Positions 8,768-17,837 of a stretch of 64,000 nt of DNA are shown here, in pieces; position 1 is the first letter of the stretch, and each line of letters starts with the position of its first letter. Source of the DNA: Lentilactobacillus parakefiri (GTDB lineage: Bacteria; Bacillota; Bacilli; Lactobacillales; Lactobacillaceae); assembly GCF_002157585.1 (NCBI RefSeq), contig NZ_BDGB01000044.1, forward strand, positions 62,001 to 126,000, in the 5' to 3' direction. Made by a program: the position numbers and the translations under genes. The notes under the pieces are model-generated. The model did no database searches. It was not told the DNA's origin and saw only the letters and a program-made list of their open reading frames with translations.

Positions 8768-8845
8768 GTGAGTAGCCACAATGGCGAACTTGTTCGTTTG
8801 TTGAGGCTTTTCTTATACAATAGGGATCAGGGGCGTCGCAACGCG
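8768..8845 (+). repeat. Degenerate family-1 element, copy C
   Basis: The left outer arm is missing. The inner stem AGCCACAATGGCGAAC / GTTCGTTTGTTGAGGCT and the right arm TAGGGATCAGGGGCGTCG remain. The GATGAAC core has changed to GGCGAAC, with a matching GTTCG on the other side. Confidence 0.55.
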
Positions 8846-8900
8846 CTTTCAATACGTAAAAAGGCATCCGCATCAAGCGAATACCTTGGCATACAAGTAA

Positions 8901-9221
8901 TCAACCTCGTACCAACAACTCAATCTGACCCTTCTGGGGGGCAAAATTGATGCCGACAAGCGGCTCCCTTAAAATCTTGCCATACTCATCCAAAACATCG
9001 GCTGGCAAGGGGGTATGGGCTTTGAGAGATGCAACCACGTCACCGGCGTCGTGAGCTTCAGACAAGTCGATGAATAAATTGACTTTGTTGACCACGTCAC
9101 GAAAAAGGTCGGTTAAAATCCCGTTCGGTTTCCCGTCAACATCGGTGATCACGACCTGTGATGAATCAAATGCTAAATGGTTAAAGCGTACCATCTGTAA
9201 AACGTCAAACAGGTTATCCAT
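8901..9221 (-). CDS. Conserved-looking small protein of unknown function
   Basis: The protein has 106 residues. ATG 9221 has GAAGGG 11 nt upstream; a TTG at 9230 is only 2 nt from that site and is less likely. The sequence MDNLFDVLQMVRFNHLAFDSSQVVITDVDGKPNGILTDLFRD... is acidic and soluble, with no signal peptide or membrane helix and no catalytic motif that I recognise. It lies between the family-1 repeats and the guaC terminator. The coding call rests on the ribosome site and the protein-like composition. Confidence 0.55.
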   Translation of the reverse strand: MDNLFDVLQMVRFNHLAFDSSQVVITDVDGKPNGILTDLFRDVVNKVNLFIDLSEAHDAGDVVASLKAHTPLPADVLDEYGKILREPLVGINFAPQKGQIELLVRG

Positions 9222-9320
9222 TGACAACAAGTCCCTTCATGATGATCCATTTAATATTAGTGTAGCCGTTTGCATCTTCAAAAGGCAAGTATTATATCGC
9301 TCTCTACTAGAATATTGTGC

Positions 9321-9366
9321 AAAAAAAGTGCCCTGAGCCAGCTGTTCAGCTGTTTCAAGGCACTTT
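9321..9366 (-). terminator. Rho-independent terminator of guaC
   Basis: On the minus strand, AAAGTGCC (9366-9359) pairs with GGCACTTT (9332-9325), with inner pairing around CAGCTG. A run of seven U follows (9327-9321). It lies 22 bp after the guaC stop. Confidence 0.85.
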
Positions 9367-9387
9367 AATGATTAACATAAATGGGGG

Positions 9388-10359
9388 TTAATCACCATTC
9401 ATGATCGAGTTTTTAACAATCACGTAATCAACTTTGGTAATATCATTCAGTTTACGGCCGCCGGCGTAAGAAATCGACGACTGCAGGTCCTGCTCCATTT
9501 CATTCAAAGTATCTGAAATGTGTCCACGATAAGGAACTAACATTTGTCGACCCTCAACGTTGCGGTAGGCACCCTTTTGGCGTTCAGATGCTGAACCCCA
9601 GTATTGCTTGTATTTCTTACCGTCAATGCTGATCAGGTTACCAGGGGTTTCTTCATGACCGGCAAATAATGAACCAATCATGACCATCGAAGCGCCAAAA
9701 CGAACGGACTTGGCAATATCGCCGTTGTAACGAATCCCACCATCAGCGATCATTGGTTTTCTGGCGGCTTTTGAGCACAAACGCAGGGCAGCTAACTGCC
9801 AGCCGCCAGTCCCAAAGCCAGTTTTGAGCTTGGTGATACATGCCTTACCAGGACCGACACCAATCTTGGTAGCGTCAGCACCGGCGTTTTCAATTTCGCG
9901 AACAGCTTCAGGAGTTCCCAGGTTTCCGGCAATCAAGAAACTATCTGGTAATTGTTCCTTGATGTAGTGAATCATCTGGATAACGTAGTCTGAATGACCA
10001 TGAGCAACGTCAATCGTGATATATTCAGGCTTTTCGTTGTCGGCAACCAGCTGGTCGATGAATTCATATTCCTCAGGCTTGATACCAACACTGATAGAAG
10101 CATAAAGGTCTTTTGAGTGCATCATCTTGATGAAGCCTTCACGTTTTTCGGGCTGGAATCTGTGCATGATGTAGAAGTAACCGTTTTGGGCGAGCCAAAC
10201 GGCCAGGTCATCATCGATAACCGTTTCCATGTTAGCTGGAACAACGGGAATCTTAAATGTCTTGGGGCCAAATTTTACTGAAGTGTCAGCGTCACTCCGA
10301 CTCTTAATGATGTTCTTGTTGGGGATGAGTTGAATATCTTCGTAATCAAATACTTCCAT
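9388..10359 (-). CDS. guaC: GMP reductase
   Basis: The protein has 323 residues, the usual length for the short, CBS-less bacterial GuaC class. It starts [22 protein letters not shown]. The active-site loop [23 protein letters not shown] contains the catalytic Cys, and [36 protein letters not shown] and [16 protein letters not shown] form the phosphate-binding barrel. The enzyme reduces GMP to IMP with NADPH, returning guanine nucleotides to the adenine branch. That fits its position downstream of purA, which uses IMP. A ribosome site (GGAGG) lies just before ATG 10359. Between purA and guaC lies a long palindrome (10437-10532), so they may share a transcript only partly. Confidence 0.95.
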   Translation of the reverse strand: MEVFDYEDIQLIPNKNIIKSRSDADTSVKFGPKTFKIPVVPANMETVIDDDLAVWLAQNGYFYIMHRFQPEKREGFIKMMHSKDLYASISVGIKPEEYEFIDQLVADNEKPEYITIDVAHGHSDYVIQMIHYIKEQLPDSFLIAGNLGTPEAVREIENAGADATKIGVGPGKACITKLKTGFGTGGWQLAALRLCSKAARKPMIADGGIRYNGDIAKSVRFGASMVMIGSLFAGHEETPGNLISIDGKKYKQYWGSASERQKGAYRNVEGRQMLVPYRGHISDTLNEMEQDLQSSISYAGGRKLNDITKVDYVIVKNSIMNGD

Positions 10360-10436
10360 GATTTTACCTCCGAGGTTTTAGGACAGCTTCTTTAAGTGGG
10401 ATTTTGTGATTGATTCGACATTTGAGGACAGCTCCT

Positions 10437-10532
10437 CCAGGCAGGAATCTCCATGTAAGCACCTCAGAGACAAATTCCAAAACCGCGAATTTCTCTCTGA
10501 GGAGACTTACACTGCGATTCCTAACCGCCTGG
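10437..10532. repeat. Long imperfect palindrome between purA and guaC
   Basis: The outer arms CCAGGCAGGAATC and GATTCCTAACCGCCTGG enclose paired blocks: CTCC.TGTAAG with CTTACA, ACCTCAGAGA with TCTCTCTGAGG, and AAATTC with GAATTT. The total is about 96 bp with a small apical loop. It has no U-tract on either side. It resembles the two dispersed palindrome families in design but not in arm sequence. Confidence 0.6.
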
Positions 10533-10549
10533 CTCCGCTCACTGTTTCT

Positions 10550-11830
10550 TTACCACACCTTCTCCACCACATTCGTCTGCTCTCTGTCAGGACCAACTGA
10601 AAAGGTTGCATAAGGGACGCCGACTGCTTTTTGGACGTGGTTCAAATAATTCTGCGCATTGGTTGGCAGTTCATCAAATGTCTTACATTTGGTAATGTCT
10701 TCATCCCATCCCGGCAGTTCGTCGTATACGGGTTTGCAGGCATCGAGTTCTTTTAAAGTGGCAGGGTAGTGGTCAATCTTCTTGCCATTTAGTTCGTAGG
10801 CAACACAGATCTTCAATGTTTTAATACCAGTTAAAATATCTAAACAATTCAGAGCTAAATGAGTATAGCCGCTGACTCTGGCGGAGTGGCGGAGAACCAC
10901 ACTATCAAACCAGCCGATTCGACGAGGGCGCTTCGTCACAACCCCATATTCATGGCCGACTTCACGGATGTGATCCCCAATCTCATCATGCAATTCGGTT
11001 GGGAAAGGGCCTTCACCGACTCGTGACGTGTAGGCCTTGCAGACGCCGATCACGTGATCGATTCGGTTGGGACCAACGCCGGTTCCGACAGCTGCACCGC
11101 CGGCACTTGGGTTTGATGAGGTGACGAATGGATAAGTGCCGTGGTCAACGTCTAACATGACCCCTTGGGCACCCTCGAACAGAACATTTTTATCATCGTC
11201 AAGTGCGTTGTTAATAATATAGGAAGCATCAACAACGTATGGCCGAATTCGATCGGCATATTCGTTATATTCATTGAAGATTGGTTCAAATTCTAATGGT
11301 TCATGGTCATAGATTTTAGTGAGTAATTCGTTCTTAACTTGTAGATTGCTTCGAAGTTTTTCTTCAAAGATCTCCTTATCAAGCAAATCGGCAATTCGAA
11401 TGCCAATTCTCTCGTATTTGTCCATATAAGCAGGGCCGATTCCCTTATTGGTTGTCCCAATCTTAGAATCTTTCTTCTGCTCTTGAAGACCATCGAAGAG
11501 AATGTGGTAGGGCATGATGACTTGAGCACGGTTTGAAATTCTCAAATTATCGGTACTGATCCCATCCTTTTTCAAATTGTCCATTTCGTTGATCAAGGAT
11601 TTGGGGTTAACGACAACACCGTTACCAATCACACTGTACTTTTCCTGATCAAAGATACCTGATGGGATAAGTTGTAAATGATAGCTGTTGCCGTTAAATA
11701 CAATGGTGTGGCCGGCATTGTCGCCGCCTTGATAGCGGGCAATAATATCAGCACTTTGGCCGAAGAAATCGGTGATTTTACCTTTCCCTTCGTCGCCCCA
11801 TTGACTTCCAACAATCACAATAGATGACAT
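10550..11830 (-). CDS. purA: Adenylosuccinate synthetase
   Basis: The protein has 426 residues. ATG 11830 ([18 protein letters not shown]) is right because it begins at the GTP-binding glycine loop, and AGGTG lies upstream. The frame is open to 11899 without support. Further signatures are [25 protein letters not shown], the [19 protein letters not shown] block and the C-terminal SVGPDREQT. The enzyme joins IMP and aspartate using GTP to make adenylosuccinate, the first step from IMP to AMP. It is divergent from purB, which does the next step; the shared 228-bp gap carries a candidate PurR site. Confidence 0.97.
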   Translation of the reverse strand: MSSIVIVGSQWGDEGKGKITDFFGQSADIIARYQGGDNAGHTIVFNGNSYHLQLIPSGIFDQEKYSVIGNGVVVNPKSLINEMDNLKKDGISTDNLRISNRAQVIMPYHILFDGLQEQKKDSKIGTTNKGIGPAYMDKYERIGIRIADLLDKEIFEEKLRSNLQVKNELLTKIYDHEPLEFEPIFNEYNEYADRIRPYVVDASYIINNALDDDKNVLFEGAQGVMLDVDHGTYPFVTSSNPSAGGAAVGTGVGPNRIDHVIGVCKAYTSRVGEGPFPTELHDEIGDHIREVGHEYGVVTKRPRRIGWFDSVVLRHSARVSGYTHLALNCLDILTGIKTLKICVAYELNGKKIDHYPATLKELDACKPVYDELPGWDEDITKCKTFDELPTNAQNYLNHVQKAVGVPYATFSVGPDREQTNVVEKVW

Positions 11831-11954
11831 ATGAACACCTCTAAATTTTATTGCCAGGAATCTACCCAGCATTTTTAATAATACCAACTTGCATTCCATT
11901 AATCAACCAAAAGGTTAATAATTTTCACAAGTAAAACGTTTAATATTCGACTTT

Positions 11955-11971
11955 CAAACCGAATACGAACG
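11955..11971. promoter_or_regulatory. Candidate PurBox in the purA-purB divergent region
   Basis: CAAACCGAATACGAACG contains the CCGAA core of Firmicute PurR sites. A CGAA core on the other strand lies about 10 bp to the left (ATATTCGACTTTC), giving the paired, opposed arrangement seen at PurR operators. It sits midway between the two divergent purine genes. Confidence 0.4.
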
Positions 11972-12058
11972 AAAGGTAATTATTATTCTCATAATATAGT
12001 CAAAAAGTGAACAATATGGTATTATTATCCTGTCATTATTTAGTAGAAAGGACTCGTT

Positions 12059-13354
12059 ATGATAGATAGATATTCTTTACCTGAAATGAGTAACATCTGG
12101 TCACTGCAAAATCAATATGCTTCCTGGCTTAAAGTTGAGATTGCCATTGATGAAGCCTGGTCCAAGCTGGGGAAGATCCCCGCTGAGGACGTTGAAAAGA
12201 TCAAAAAGAACGCCAAATTTGATGTCGATGGGATCGCCGAAATTGAGGCGGTCACGCATCACGATATCGTCGCCTTCACCCGTGACGTGTCTAAGTCACT
12301 TGGCCCTGAGAAGAAATGGATCCACTATGGTGTCACGAGTACCGACGTGGTTGATACTGCCTGGGGTGTTCGAATCAAGCAGGCTAACGAAATTATTCGA
12401 AAAGATATTGATGCCTTTATTGATGTCATTGCCAAACAAGCAAAAAAATACAAAGATACGGTTATGATTGGCCGGACCCACGGTGTTCAAGCAGAGCCAA
12501 CTACTTTTGGCCTCAAGCTTGCCCGCTGGTATTCAGAAATGAACCGGAACAAACGTCGCTTTGAGACTGCTTCTAAAGAATTGGAAGCCGGCCAAATTTC
12601 GGGTGCTGTTGGAACCTTCGCCAATGTGCCGCCATTTGTTGAACAGTACGTCTGTGACTCGCTTGGGCTGCGGGCACAGGAAATCACCAGCCAAATTTTG
12701 CCCCGTGATCTGCATGCCGATTACATTTCAACGTTAGCGTTGATTGCGACGAGTTTGGAAGAATTTGCCACTGAAATTCGGGGACTGCAACGTTCTGAGA
12801 TTCATGAAGTCGAAGAACATTTTGACGCCGGTCAAAAGGGATCTTCTGCCATGCCGCATAAGAAGAATCCAATTGGATCTGAAAACATCTGTGGCTTGGC
12901 ACGAGTTGCTCGTGGTCACATGGTAACGGCCTATGAAGATGTTGCCCTATGGCACGAACGTGATATTTCCCATTCATCCGCAGAACGGATCATTATTCCG
13001 GACACTTTGACGCTACTAGACTATATGTTGCACCGCTTCACCAGAATTTTGGATCGACTGACGGTCTTCCCAGAACGCATGAAGAGCAACATGGGTCTGA
13101 CCTATGGTTTGATTTATAGCCAACGGGTCATGTTGAAGTTAATCGATGCCGGGATGACGCGTGAGCAGGCGTATGATCTGGTTCAGCCGCTAACCAAACA
13201 GTCATGGGATAAGGGAATTCAGTTCCGAGATTTGGTTGAGGGTGATAAGAAGATTACCGATGCGTTGAGTGAAGACCAAATCAACGATGCGTTCGATTAC
13301 CATTATCATATTCGCCACGTGGGTGAGATATTTGCCCGGGTCGGTTTGGAATAG
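12059..13354 (+). CDS. purB: Adenylosuccinate lyase
   Basis: The protein has 431 residues. ATG 12059 follows AGAAAGGA. The fumarase/aspartase superfamily signature [16 protein letters not shown], with the mobile catalytic Ser loop, is at about residues 262-277. [12 protein letters not shown] and the [15 protein letters not shown] region, containing the active-site His, precede it. The enzyme splits adenylosuccinate to AMP and fumarate, and also acts on SAICAR in IMP synthesis. It faces away from purA. No terminator lies immediately after the stop; a family-2 palindrome begins about 50 bp downstream. Confidence 0.97.
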   Translation: MIDRYSLPEMSNIWSLQNQYASWLKVEIAIDEAWSKLGKIPAEDVEKIKKNAKFDVDGIAEIEAVTHHDIVAFTRDVSKSLGPEKKWIHYGVTSTDVVDTAWGVRIKQANEIIRKDIDAFIDVIAKQAKKYKDTVMIGRTHGVQAEPTTFGLKLARWYSEMNRNKRRFETASKELEAGQISGAVGTFANVPPFVEQYVCDSLGLRAQEITSQILPRDLHADYISTLALIATSLEEFATEIRGLQRSEIHEVEEHFDAGQKGSSAMPHKKNPIGSENICGLARVARGHMVTAYEDVALWHERDISHSSAERIIIPDTLTLLDYMLHRFTRILDRLTVFPERMKSNMGLTYGLIYSQRVMLKLIDAGMTREQAYDLVQPLTKQSWDKGIQFRDLVEGDKKITDALSEDQINDAFDYHYHIRHVGEIFARVGLE

Positions 13355-13406
13355 GCTTTTACTTCAATAGAGTTAATTTTTAGGGATTCACAATTAATTA
13401 AAGCCA

Positions 13407-13605
13407 GAGTGGGACGCAAGAGGCTGGACCAAAAATAATTATCGTCCCACCCGTACTTTATTATTTCGAATGTTCTATAGCAGAAACGTGCAAATTAAAA
13501 CAGTTTCCAGCCATATAAGCCAGCCATCTAAATATCCAAACCCGGGATATTCAGATGGCTGGCTTATATTCTGGAAACTAACCGCTTTAATTCAGAAGCA
13601 CGTTT
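13407..13605 (-). repeat. Family-2 palindromic element, copy a (inverted orientation)
   Basis: Read on the minus strand: GCGGTTAGTTTCCAG, then AATATAAG, a variable stem (CCAGCCATCT/AGATGGCTGG), the constant core GAATATCCCGGGTTTGGATA, then GCTTATATGGCTGGAAAC. A conserved tail containing ATTCGAAATAATAAAGT and a GGTCCAGCC block follows. The same order occurs at 23953 and 26187. Confidence 0.75.
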
Positions 13606-13620
13606 GTTAGGTTATTTTGT

Positions 13621-13790
13621 GCTCCCTTCGGCCTTTAAAATGCGCTCCGACGGCCGGGGGAACCCCTGCCTAGCCTACTTGGCGACGACCCAGCCGCTAA
13701 CTTCTAAGGGTACTTTGATTAAAGTCCCAAACCCAGGGACTTTAATCAAAGTACCCTTAGAAACCGCGACTCCCGGGTCTCGTCGCTCTC
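13621..13790 (-). repeat. Family-1 palindromic element, copy G (inverted orientation)
   Basis: The outer arms GCGACGAGACCCGGG and GGGTCGTCGCC and the tail CCAAGTAGGCTAGGCAGG...GTCGGAGCGCATTTTAAAGG are those of family 1 read on the minus strand. The inner hairpin is unrelated to other copies: 27-bp perfectly paired arms at 13702-13728 and 13736-13762 around a 7-nt loop. Confidence 0.75.
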
Positions 13791-13927
13791 TTACGTTGTG
13801 TTATGATTTGAAAAATAGTGCAACAATTTGACCACTTGTACACGACTAATGACCGCTTACGCAAAACCGGTTTACGTCGGGCGATTGGTGTAGTTAAATT
13901 AAGCATGTATTGGGGAGAGGTGTTTTG

Positions 13928-14377
13928 ATGAAAGTCCGGGTTGAAATTGATGATAGCTTGACCGACAAAGAGATTGTCATTAAGGCACCCAAGTATGATG
14001 CTGAAGTTGCCCAATTGTACGACGCCATTTCACGGCAGTCTGCCAAGGTTCAATCGCTGGTCTTTTACAAAGGCGACAGTGAGTACTATTTGAGCCTGGA
14101 CGATGTGCTCTTTTTTGAAACGGTTGATCGTCAGGTTCACGCCCACACGGTAGCCAACGAGTACGCTATCCATCACCGGCTTTATGAGCTGGAAATGATG
14201 TTAACGGGGCAGTTCATGCGGATCTCGAAGTCAGCAATTATTAATCTTGGCAACGTCTTTTCCCTGACACGTTCAGTTTCAAGTGTCGTGGTGAAATTTA
14301 AGAATTCCAGCAAGCAGGTCTACGTATCGCGCAGATACTATAAGCCGCTCAAGGACAGGCTGGAGAGAAGAGGGTAA
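13928..14377 (+). CDS. LytTR-domain DNA-binding regulator
   Basis: The protein has 149 residues. ATG 13928 follows GGGGAGAGGTG. It begins MKVRVEIDDSLTDKEIVIKAPKYDAEV and has a C-terminal LytTR domain: LSLDDVLFFETVDRQVHAHT..YAIHHRLYELEMML..FMRISKSAIINLGNVFSL, and then KQVYVSRRYYKPLKDRLER. There is no receiver domain, so it is not a standard response regulator. Such short LytTR proteins are typically coded next to a membrane protein that controls them, as here: the LiaF-like gene follows 4 nt after the stop. The pair probably senses envelope state, but targets are unknown. Confidence 0.85.
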   Translation: MKVRVEIDDSLTDKEIVIKAPKYDAEVAQLYDAISRQSAKVQSLVFYKGDSEYYLSLDDVLFFETVDRQVHAHTVANEYAIHHRLYELEMMLTGQFMRISKSAIINLGNVFSLTRSVSSVVVKFKNSSKQVYVSRRYYKPLKDRLERRG

Positions 14378-14381
14378 TGAA

Positions 14382-15107
14382 ATGTCTACAATGAATAAGC
14401 ATCGATGGGTTGCCGGAATCGTGTTTCTGGCGGCCGCAATTGCGTGGCTCGCCGTTGGGATGGGCTGGCTTAACTTTCAAATTAGTGCCTTCACTTTGAT
14501 TATGACCGTGATTTTAGCGATTGTTTTATTGACGTCGCTGGTTGATCTAAGTATTGTTGGCAGTGTTTTTTCAGTGGCATTTCTGGCAATGCTGTACGCC
14601 GGCCCACTGGGGATTACCAAATTGGTCCCGTGGACGATTCTTGGCATTGCGCTGCTAGTGACAATTGGGCTGTCAATTATTTTTCACCCACATCGCAGTT
14701 GGTATCACTGGGATTGGCGGTCTAATCGAAATTTTTCTGATGACTGGGATGATGATTACATTGACACATCGGACCAGTCAACGACCGTGATCGAGGCAAC
14801 CATGGGAGACACAGTGCGCTACGTTGAGTCTGATGACTTTAAGCGGGCGACCATTCATGCCTCAATGTCTGGGGTCAAAGCCTATTTTGATAAGGCTGTA
14901 ATTACCGGCGAATCGGCGACAATTCACATTGATGATTATATGTCTGGAATCAAGCTGTTCGTCCCCCGTGATTGGCAAATCATTAACAACATTGATCCGG
15001 CAATGGGGACCGTTCAAGTATTTGATAACCATTCACCACACGAAGGCCCACGGGTTTACTTGACTGGTAAGGTTAATCTGGGTGGGTTGGAAGTCTATTA
15101 CTTGTAA
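14382..15107 (+). CDS. LiaF-like membrane protein (cell-envelope stress partner)
   Basis: The protein has 241 residues. ATG 14382 follows AGAGGG. Four or so membrane segments fill residues 8-105. An acidic linker (DDWDDDYIDTSD) follows, and then a C-terminal beta-rich domain resembling the LiaF/DUF2154 fold: FKRATIHASMSGVKAYFDKAVI...ATIHIDDYMSGIKLFVPRDWQI..VYLTGKVNLGGLEVYYL. LiaF proteins inhibit envelope-stress signalling. Its tight linkage to the LytTR gene suggests a membrane-bound antagonist and regulator pair. A strong terminator follows at 15162. Confidence 0.75.
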   Translation: MSTMNKHRWVAGIVFLAAAIAWLAVGMGWLNFQISAFTLIMTVILAIVLLTSLVDLSIVGSVFSVAFLAMLYAGPLGITKLVPWTILGIALLVTIGLSIIFHPHRSWYHWDWRSNRNFSDDWDDDYIDTSDQSTTVIEATMGDTVRYVESDDFKRATIHASMSGVKAYFDKAVITGESATIHIDDYMSGIKLFVPRDWQIINNIDPAMGTVQVFDNHSPHEGPRVYLTGKVNLGGLEVYYL

Positions 15108-15161
15108 CGAGGATCTCCGACAAAACCTTTAAAAGCGGAATCTTATATGTACGGCCTCATT

Positions 15162-15202
15162 AAATAACGCCATCATTCCTGGTCGGGATGGTGGCGTTAT
15201 TT
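15162..15202 (+). terminator. Terminator after the LytTR/LiaF-like pair
   Basis: AAATAACGCCATCAT pairs with ATGGTGGCGTTATTT around a short loop. The structure is nearly symmetrical and could also act on the convergent oxidoreductase gene. Confidence 0.75.
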
Positions 15203-15252
15203 GTTTGAACCTGGGATCAAATGCTTCTGGTCCTGGTGTCACTTTTATTCAA

Positions 15253-16206
15253 TTAAGGTAAAAAGACTAAGCGGTTGTCGCCGTAGTCATGCCATTTCTC
15301 AGCGATTTGGCTGAGTGGGAAGGTGGTCACCGGGACGGCAATTTTGCCATCCGTGATCATTTTTAATAATGCTGGCATGTCATCGCCCAGGTTGGCAGCC
15401 GTAAACGACCCAAAGCCACTCCCAATTAAACGGAAATCTATGCTTCTAAACAGACTGCCCTTTAAAGGTGAACTCTGGCCGGCCATCGAACCGATTTGAA
15501 TCCAGGTTAAGGTGTGTTGTGGATCTTGGCGTTGGGAAATCATATCGGCAATCGTGGTGGCGGCAATATCGCCCCAAAGGTAGTCTAAAACCACATCAAT
15601 GTCGCCGATCTTTGCCAGATCTGCTTTCAGTTGATCATCATTATCAGTTAACTTAATCGTTGAGGTGACCCCAAACTGGTCGAGCTTGGCCAATTTTTCG
15701 GGATTACGGCCCACACCGATGACTTCACTGGCGCCAAAGCTGATGCTGATGGGAATGGCGAGTTGGCCTGAAGCACCCGTCGCCCCCAACACTAAGACGC
15801 GCTTACCGCGGAGGTTGTCTGCTCCCAGTCGTTCTTTAATTGCCATAAAGGATGACATTCCTGGATTGGCTGTAGCGGCGACGATGGCGGGGTCAAAGGT
15901 ATTGTCGATCGGAAACAACGCGCGTCGATTGACAACGGCCTTTTCTGCCAACGTTCCATAGATGTTATTGCTGCTATTGAAGTAAAAGTGTTCGCCGTCA
16001 GGAGTCTCTCCAACGGCATCTACGCCGGGAATAATCGGCAAAGTGCTGGCAGCTGAATAGTGGGTGCCGTTCGCTCTGGATCGGGCCAGCTGGCTAACCG
16101 CCGCGGCTAACACATGGAGTTCAACTTCGCCATCTTTAACTTCTGGATCTGGGAAGTCACCATATTCGGGACCCTTGGTAAAATCGTTAATAATTGCTGC
16201 TTTCAT
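15253..16206 (-). CDS. Zinc-independent quinone-oxidoreductase-like MDR dehydrogenase
   Basis: The protein has 317 residues, a medium-chain dehydrogenase/reductase. The N-terminal GroES-like part includes VELHVLAAAVSQLARSRANGTHY and IIPGVDAVGETPDG. The Rossmann dinucleotide loop is VLVLGATGASGQLAIPIS (about residues 135-152), followed by a basic strand end (GVGRNPEKL) that suggests NADP(H). The zinc-binding Cys cluster is absent, so it belongs with the quinone oxidoreductase type. The substrate is unknown. ATG 16206 has GGAG upstream, and a single-gene transcript is likely. Confidence 0.85.
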   Translation of the reverse strand: MKAAIINDFTKGPEYGDFPDPEVKDGEVELHVLAAAVSQLARSRANGTHYSAASTLPIIPGVDAVGETPDGEHFYFNSSNNIYGTLAEKAVVNRRALFPIDNTFDPAIVAATANPGMSSFMAIKERLGADNLRGKRVLVLGATGASGQLAIPISISFGASEVIGVGRNPEKLAKLDQFGVTSTIKLTDNDDQLKADLAKIGDIDVVLDYLWGDIAATTIADMISQRQDPQHTLTWIQIGSMAGQSSPLKGSLFRSIDFRLIGSGFGSFTAANLGDDMPALLKMITDGKIAVPVTTFPLSQIAEKWHDYGDNRLVFLP

Positions 16207-16397
16207 ATGCGTGCGACTCCTTACATTTTGAATGTTTGATTTGTGAGATTGGTGCTGGTTCTCAATTCGATATTATGATGGATGAAGACGGCAAAAATTG
16301 CAACGATGTTGACGGTTGGGTTCAAACAAAATTAGTTAAGATCTTTTATTGTATTTATTTTCACATGCGGTAAAGTGGACCTAAGGGGGAAGAATTC

Positions 16398-17198
16398 ATG
16401 AATAGATATTGGTATTTGAAGGTATTGCTTATTTTAGCATGTGTTAGTTTTTACATGGGGTTACAAGCAAGTACTGCTTCCGCAAACAGAGGTACATATT
16501 CCACCACGCCAACGACATTACGTGGGACGTGGTATTACAATGATCAAAAGGGATGGTATACGAAAATTAGCGTGACCAAAACAACTGTTTCTCAAATGAA
16601 TCAACGCGCAGGATTGGTTGTGTCGCTAAAAAGTCATCGAGTGAAGCTGATCAAGCCAAATAAATATGGCTATTGGCAGATCAAGGTAAAGGGGTATCGC
16701 CCAATTGTCCTGAAGTCGGCAGCACAAGACGGGCAGCCTGCAATTAAGGGTAGATTTGCGGGCAAAGTATTTTCGACTGGCACGCCAGTATATGCCTATC
16801 ATTATTTGCCAAATAAGTTAGCCAAGGATTACTGGACAAGTATTCCTGATGAGTTCTTAGGTTCATGGGCAACACACAAGAACACTAGCAGCAAGTGGCG
16901 TGAGTACAAGCTCAGCTTCAAAAAGTCTGCTATGGAAACAACTGTCCGCCAGTACCCGGGGGTCTTTCTCGGTGCCATTATGCTTGGAACAGTCCGTGAC
17001 CCAGTGGATCCAACTAAATCCAGCTTAATTTTTTCGAAGTTTGAGAATCAACAAAAGATTTATTGGGGATGTGGTCTTCGAAATTCAAAATATTTGCCAG
17101 GATATGACAGTCGAATCTTTATTCGGCATATAAGGCATGAACACCAGAATGCGATTAAAGCATACGGCATTTCTCAGTATTTCTATAAAACCAAATAA
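16398..17198 (+). CDS. Secreted protein of unknown function
   Basis: The protein has 266 residues. The ATG follows AAGGGGGAAG. The signal peptide (residues 1-30) is KVLLILACVSFYMGLQASTASA. The mature part begins with a motif TTLRGTWYYNDQKGWYTKISV, a type seen in small exported lactobacillar proteins; a comparable RGTWY motif occurs in the 31923-32414 protein. It is rich in Lys, Tyr and Trp and probably a beta-sandwich. No enzymatic motif is visible. It is followed by a good terminator and the convergent YafQ-like toxin. Confidence 0.6.
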   Translation: MNRYWYLKVLLILACVSFYMGLQASTASANRGTYSTTPTTLRGTWYYNDQKGWYTKISVTKTTVSQMNQRAGLVVSLKSHRVKLIKPNKYGYWQIKVKGYRPIVLKSAAQDGQPAIKGRFAGKVFSTGTPVYAYHYLPNKLAKDYWTSIPDEFLGSWATHKNTSSKWREYKLSFKKSAMETTVRQYPGVFLGAIMLGTVRDPVDPTKSSLIFSKFENQQKIYWGCGLRNSKYLPGYDSRIFIRHIRHEHQNAIKAYGISQYFYKTK

Positions 17199-17213
17199 TG
17201 TTTTTGGAATAAT

Positions 17214-17262
17214 AAAGTCTAATTGAACGCAGAACGTACCCGGCTGTCGATTAGACTTTTTT
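17214..17262 (+). terminator. Terminator of the secreted-protein gene
   Basis: AAAGTCTAAT (17214-17223) pairs with ATTAGACTTT, which is followed by a T-run ending at 17262. Confidence 0.8.
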
Positions 17263-17264
17263 GT

Positions 17265-17534
17265 CTAGATTTCCCCATGACGCCCGGTATCCAAAAAGCG
17301 GACAGTACTGCCAACAACTTCGTAAATCAGCAACCAACTTCCCTTAATAAATAGCGCGCGCTGTGGCTTTCTGCTTTTGATGACGTGATCATCATTCTTT
17401 TCTGCGACTGGCTGGCCGCTTAGGAGCTGGTCTTCGATCGCCTTGAAGTCGGCCTCTGTGTACCGACTGGCCCGGATCATATTTTGATAATGCTTTTTGA
17501 ATCTTGATTGATACTTCGCCTGGAATTTTGCCAT
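17265..17534 (-). CDS. YafQ/RelE-type toxin without a neighbouring antitoxin
   Basis: The protein has 89 residues. ATG 17534 is chosen over the upstream ATGs because GGGAGG lies 8-9 nt before it. The fold signature is SRFKKHYQNMIRASRYTEADFKAIEDQLLSG (helical start), DHVIKSRKPQRALFI, then SWLLIYEVVGSTVRFLDTGRHGEI. The WLLIY and TG.H motifs are those of YafQ-type mRNA interferases. The usual His/Asp near the end is partly kept (H in GRHGE). These toxins cut mRNA on the ribosome. No RelB-like gene lies upstream on the same strand; that region holds the small-RNA cluster. Confidence 0.7.
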   Translation of the reverse strand: MAKFQAKYQSRFKKHYQNMIRASRYTEADFKAIEDQLLSGQPVAEKNDDHVIKSRKPQRALFIKGSWLLIYEVVGSTVRFLDTGRHGEI

Positions 17535-17597
17535 TGAGCTGCTCCCTCCCATATTCATTACTGTTAATTATAGCGTTCCCAGATAATTTGAGCACAG

Positions 17598-17752
17598 AAA
17601 AAAGGCCCAGCGGGGGAGCCGGGCCTTTCAGTTCAATATTCTGAGAAGAATATGAATATGATGATTTGGACAACAAATCAATGGGGGGATTGATTTGCTG
17701 CTCAATGTTATTGGGGGTGAGTAGAAATAAATCTCGTTTATCTCTTGCTCAT
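17598..17752 (-). ncRNA. Predicted sibling sRNA 3 with C-rich loops
   Basis: The predicted transcript is about 155 nt, leftward. The -10 TATATT is at 17764-17759. It has a single-stranded CUCACCCCC segment (17721-17713). A 9-bp hairpin (CAAATCAAT/ATTGATTTG, 17697-17674) carries a CCCCCC loop. A 7-bp hairpin (ATATTCT/AGAATAT, 17653-17636) follows. The terminator has arms GGCCC(G)GC and GCUGGGCC, a UCCCCC loop and a U-tract ending at 17598. Such C-rich loops could mask Shine-Dalgarno sequences of target mRNAs. Its start and function are predicted, not shown. Confidence 0.7.
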
Positions 17753-17784
17753 GGTTATAATATACCTGATAAATATAAAAAAAG

Positions 17785-17812
17785 TTGGACGAAAGTGTGA
17801 ACTTTTTGTGAA
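17785..17812 (-). promoter_or_regulatory. 11-bp-periodic regulator box of sRNA 3
   Basis: On the minus strand, TTCACA (17812-17807), TTCACA (17801-17796) and GTCCAA (17790-17785) start exactly 11 bp apart. The -10 box TATATT begins 21 nt after the third unit. The layout fits an OmpR/PhoB-family response regulator such as PhoP that overlaps the -35 region. Confidence 0.65.
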
Positions 17813-17837
17813 TTTTACCAAACTAATCTTAGCGGAC

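Noticed and set aside
8435-8850. Repeated palindromes as a CRISPR array
   Set aside because: The units are long self-complementary elements at irregular distances without uniform repeats or spacers, and no cas gene is near.
12684-12977. Minus-strand frames inside purB
   Set aside because: They are shadows; purB motifs are complete on the plus strand.
17392-17676. Minus-strand frame overlapping the YafQ-like gene as its antitoxin
   Set aside because: It is an out-of-frame overlap with no ribbon-helix-helix pattern and would run through the sRNA 3 terminator.
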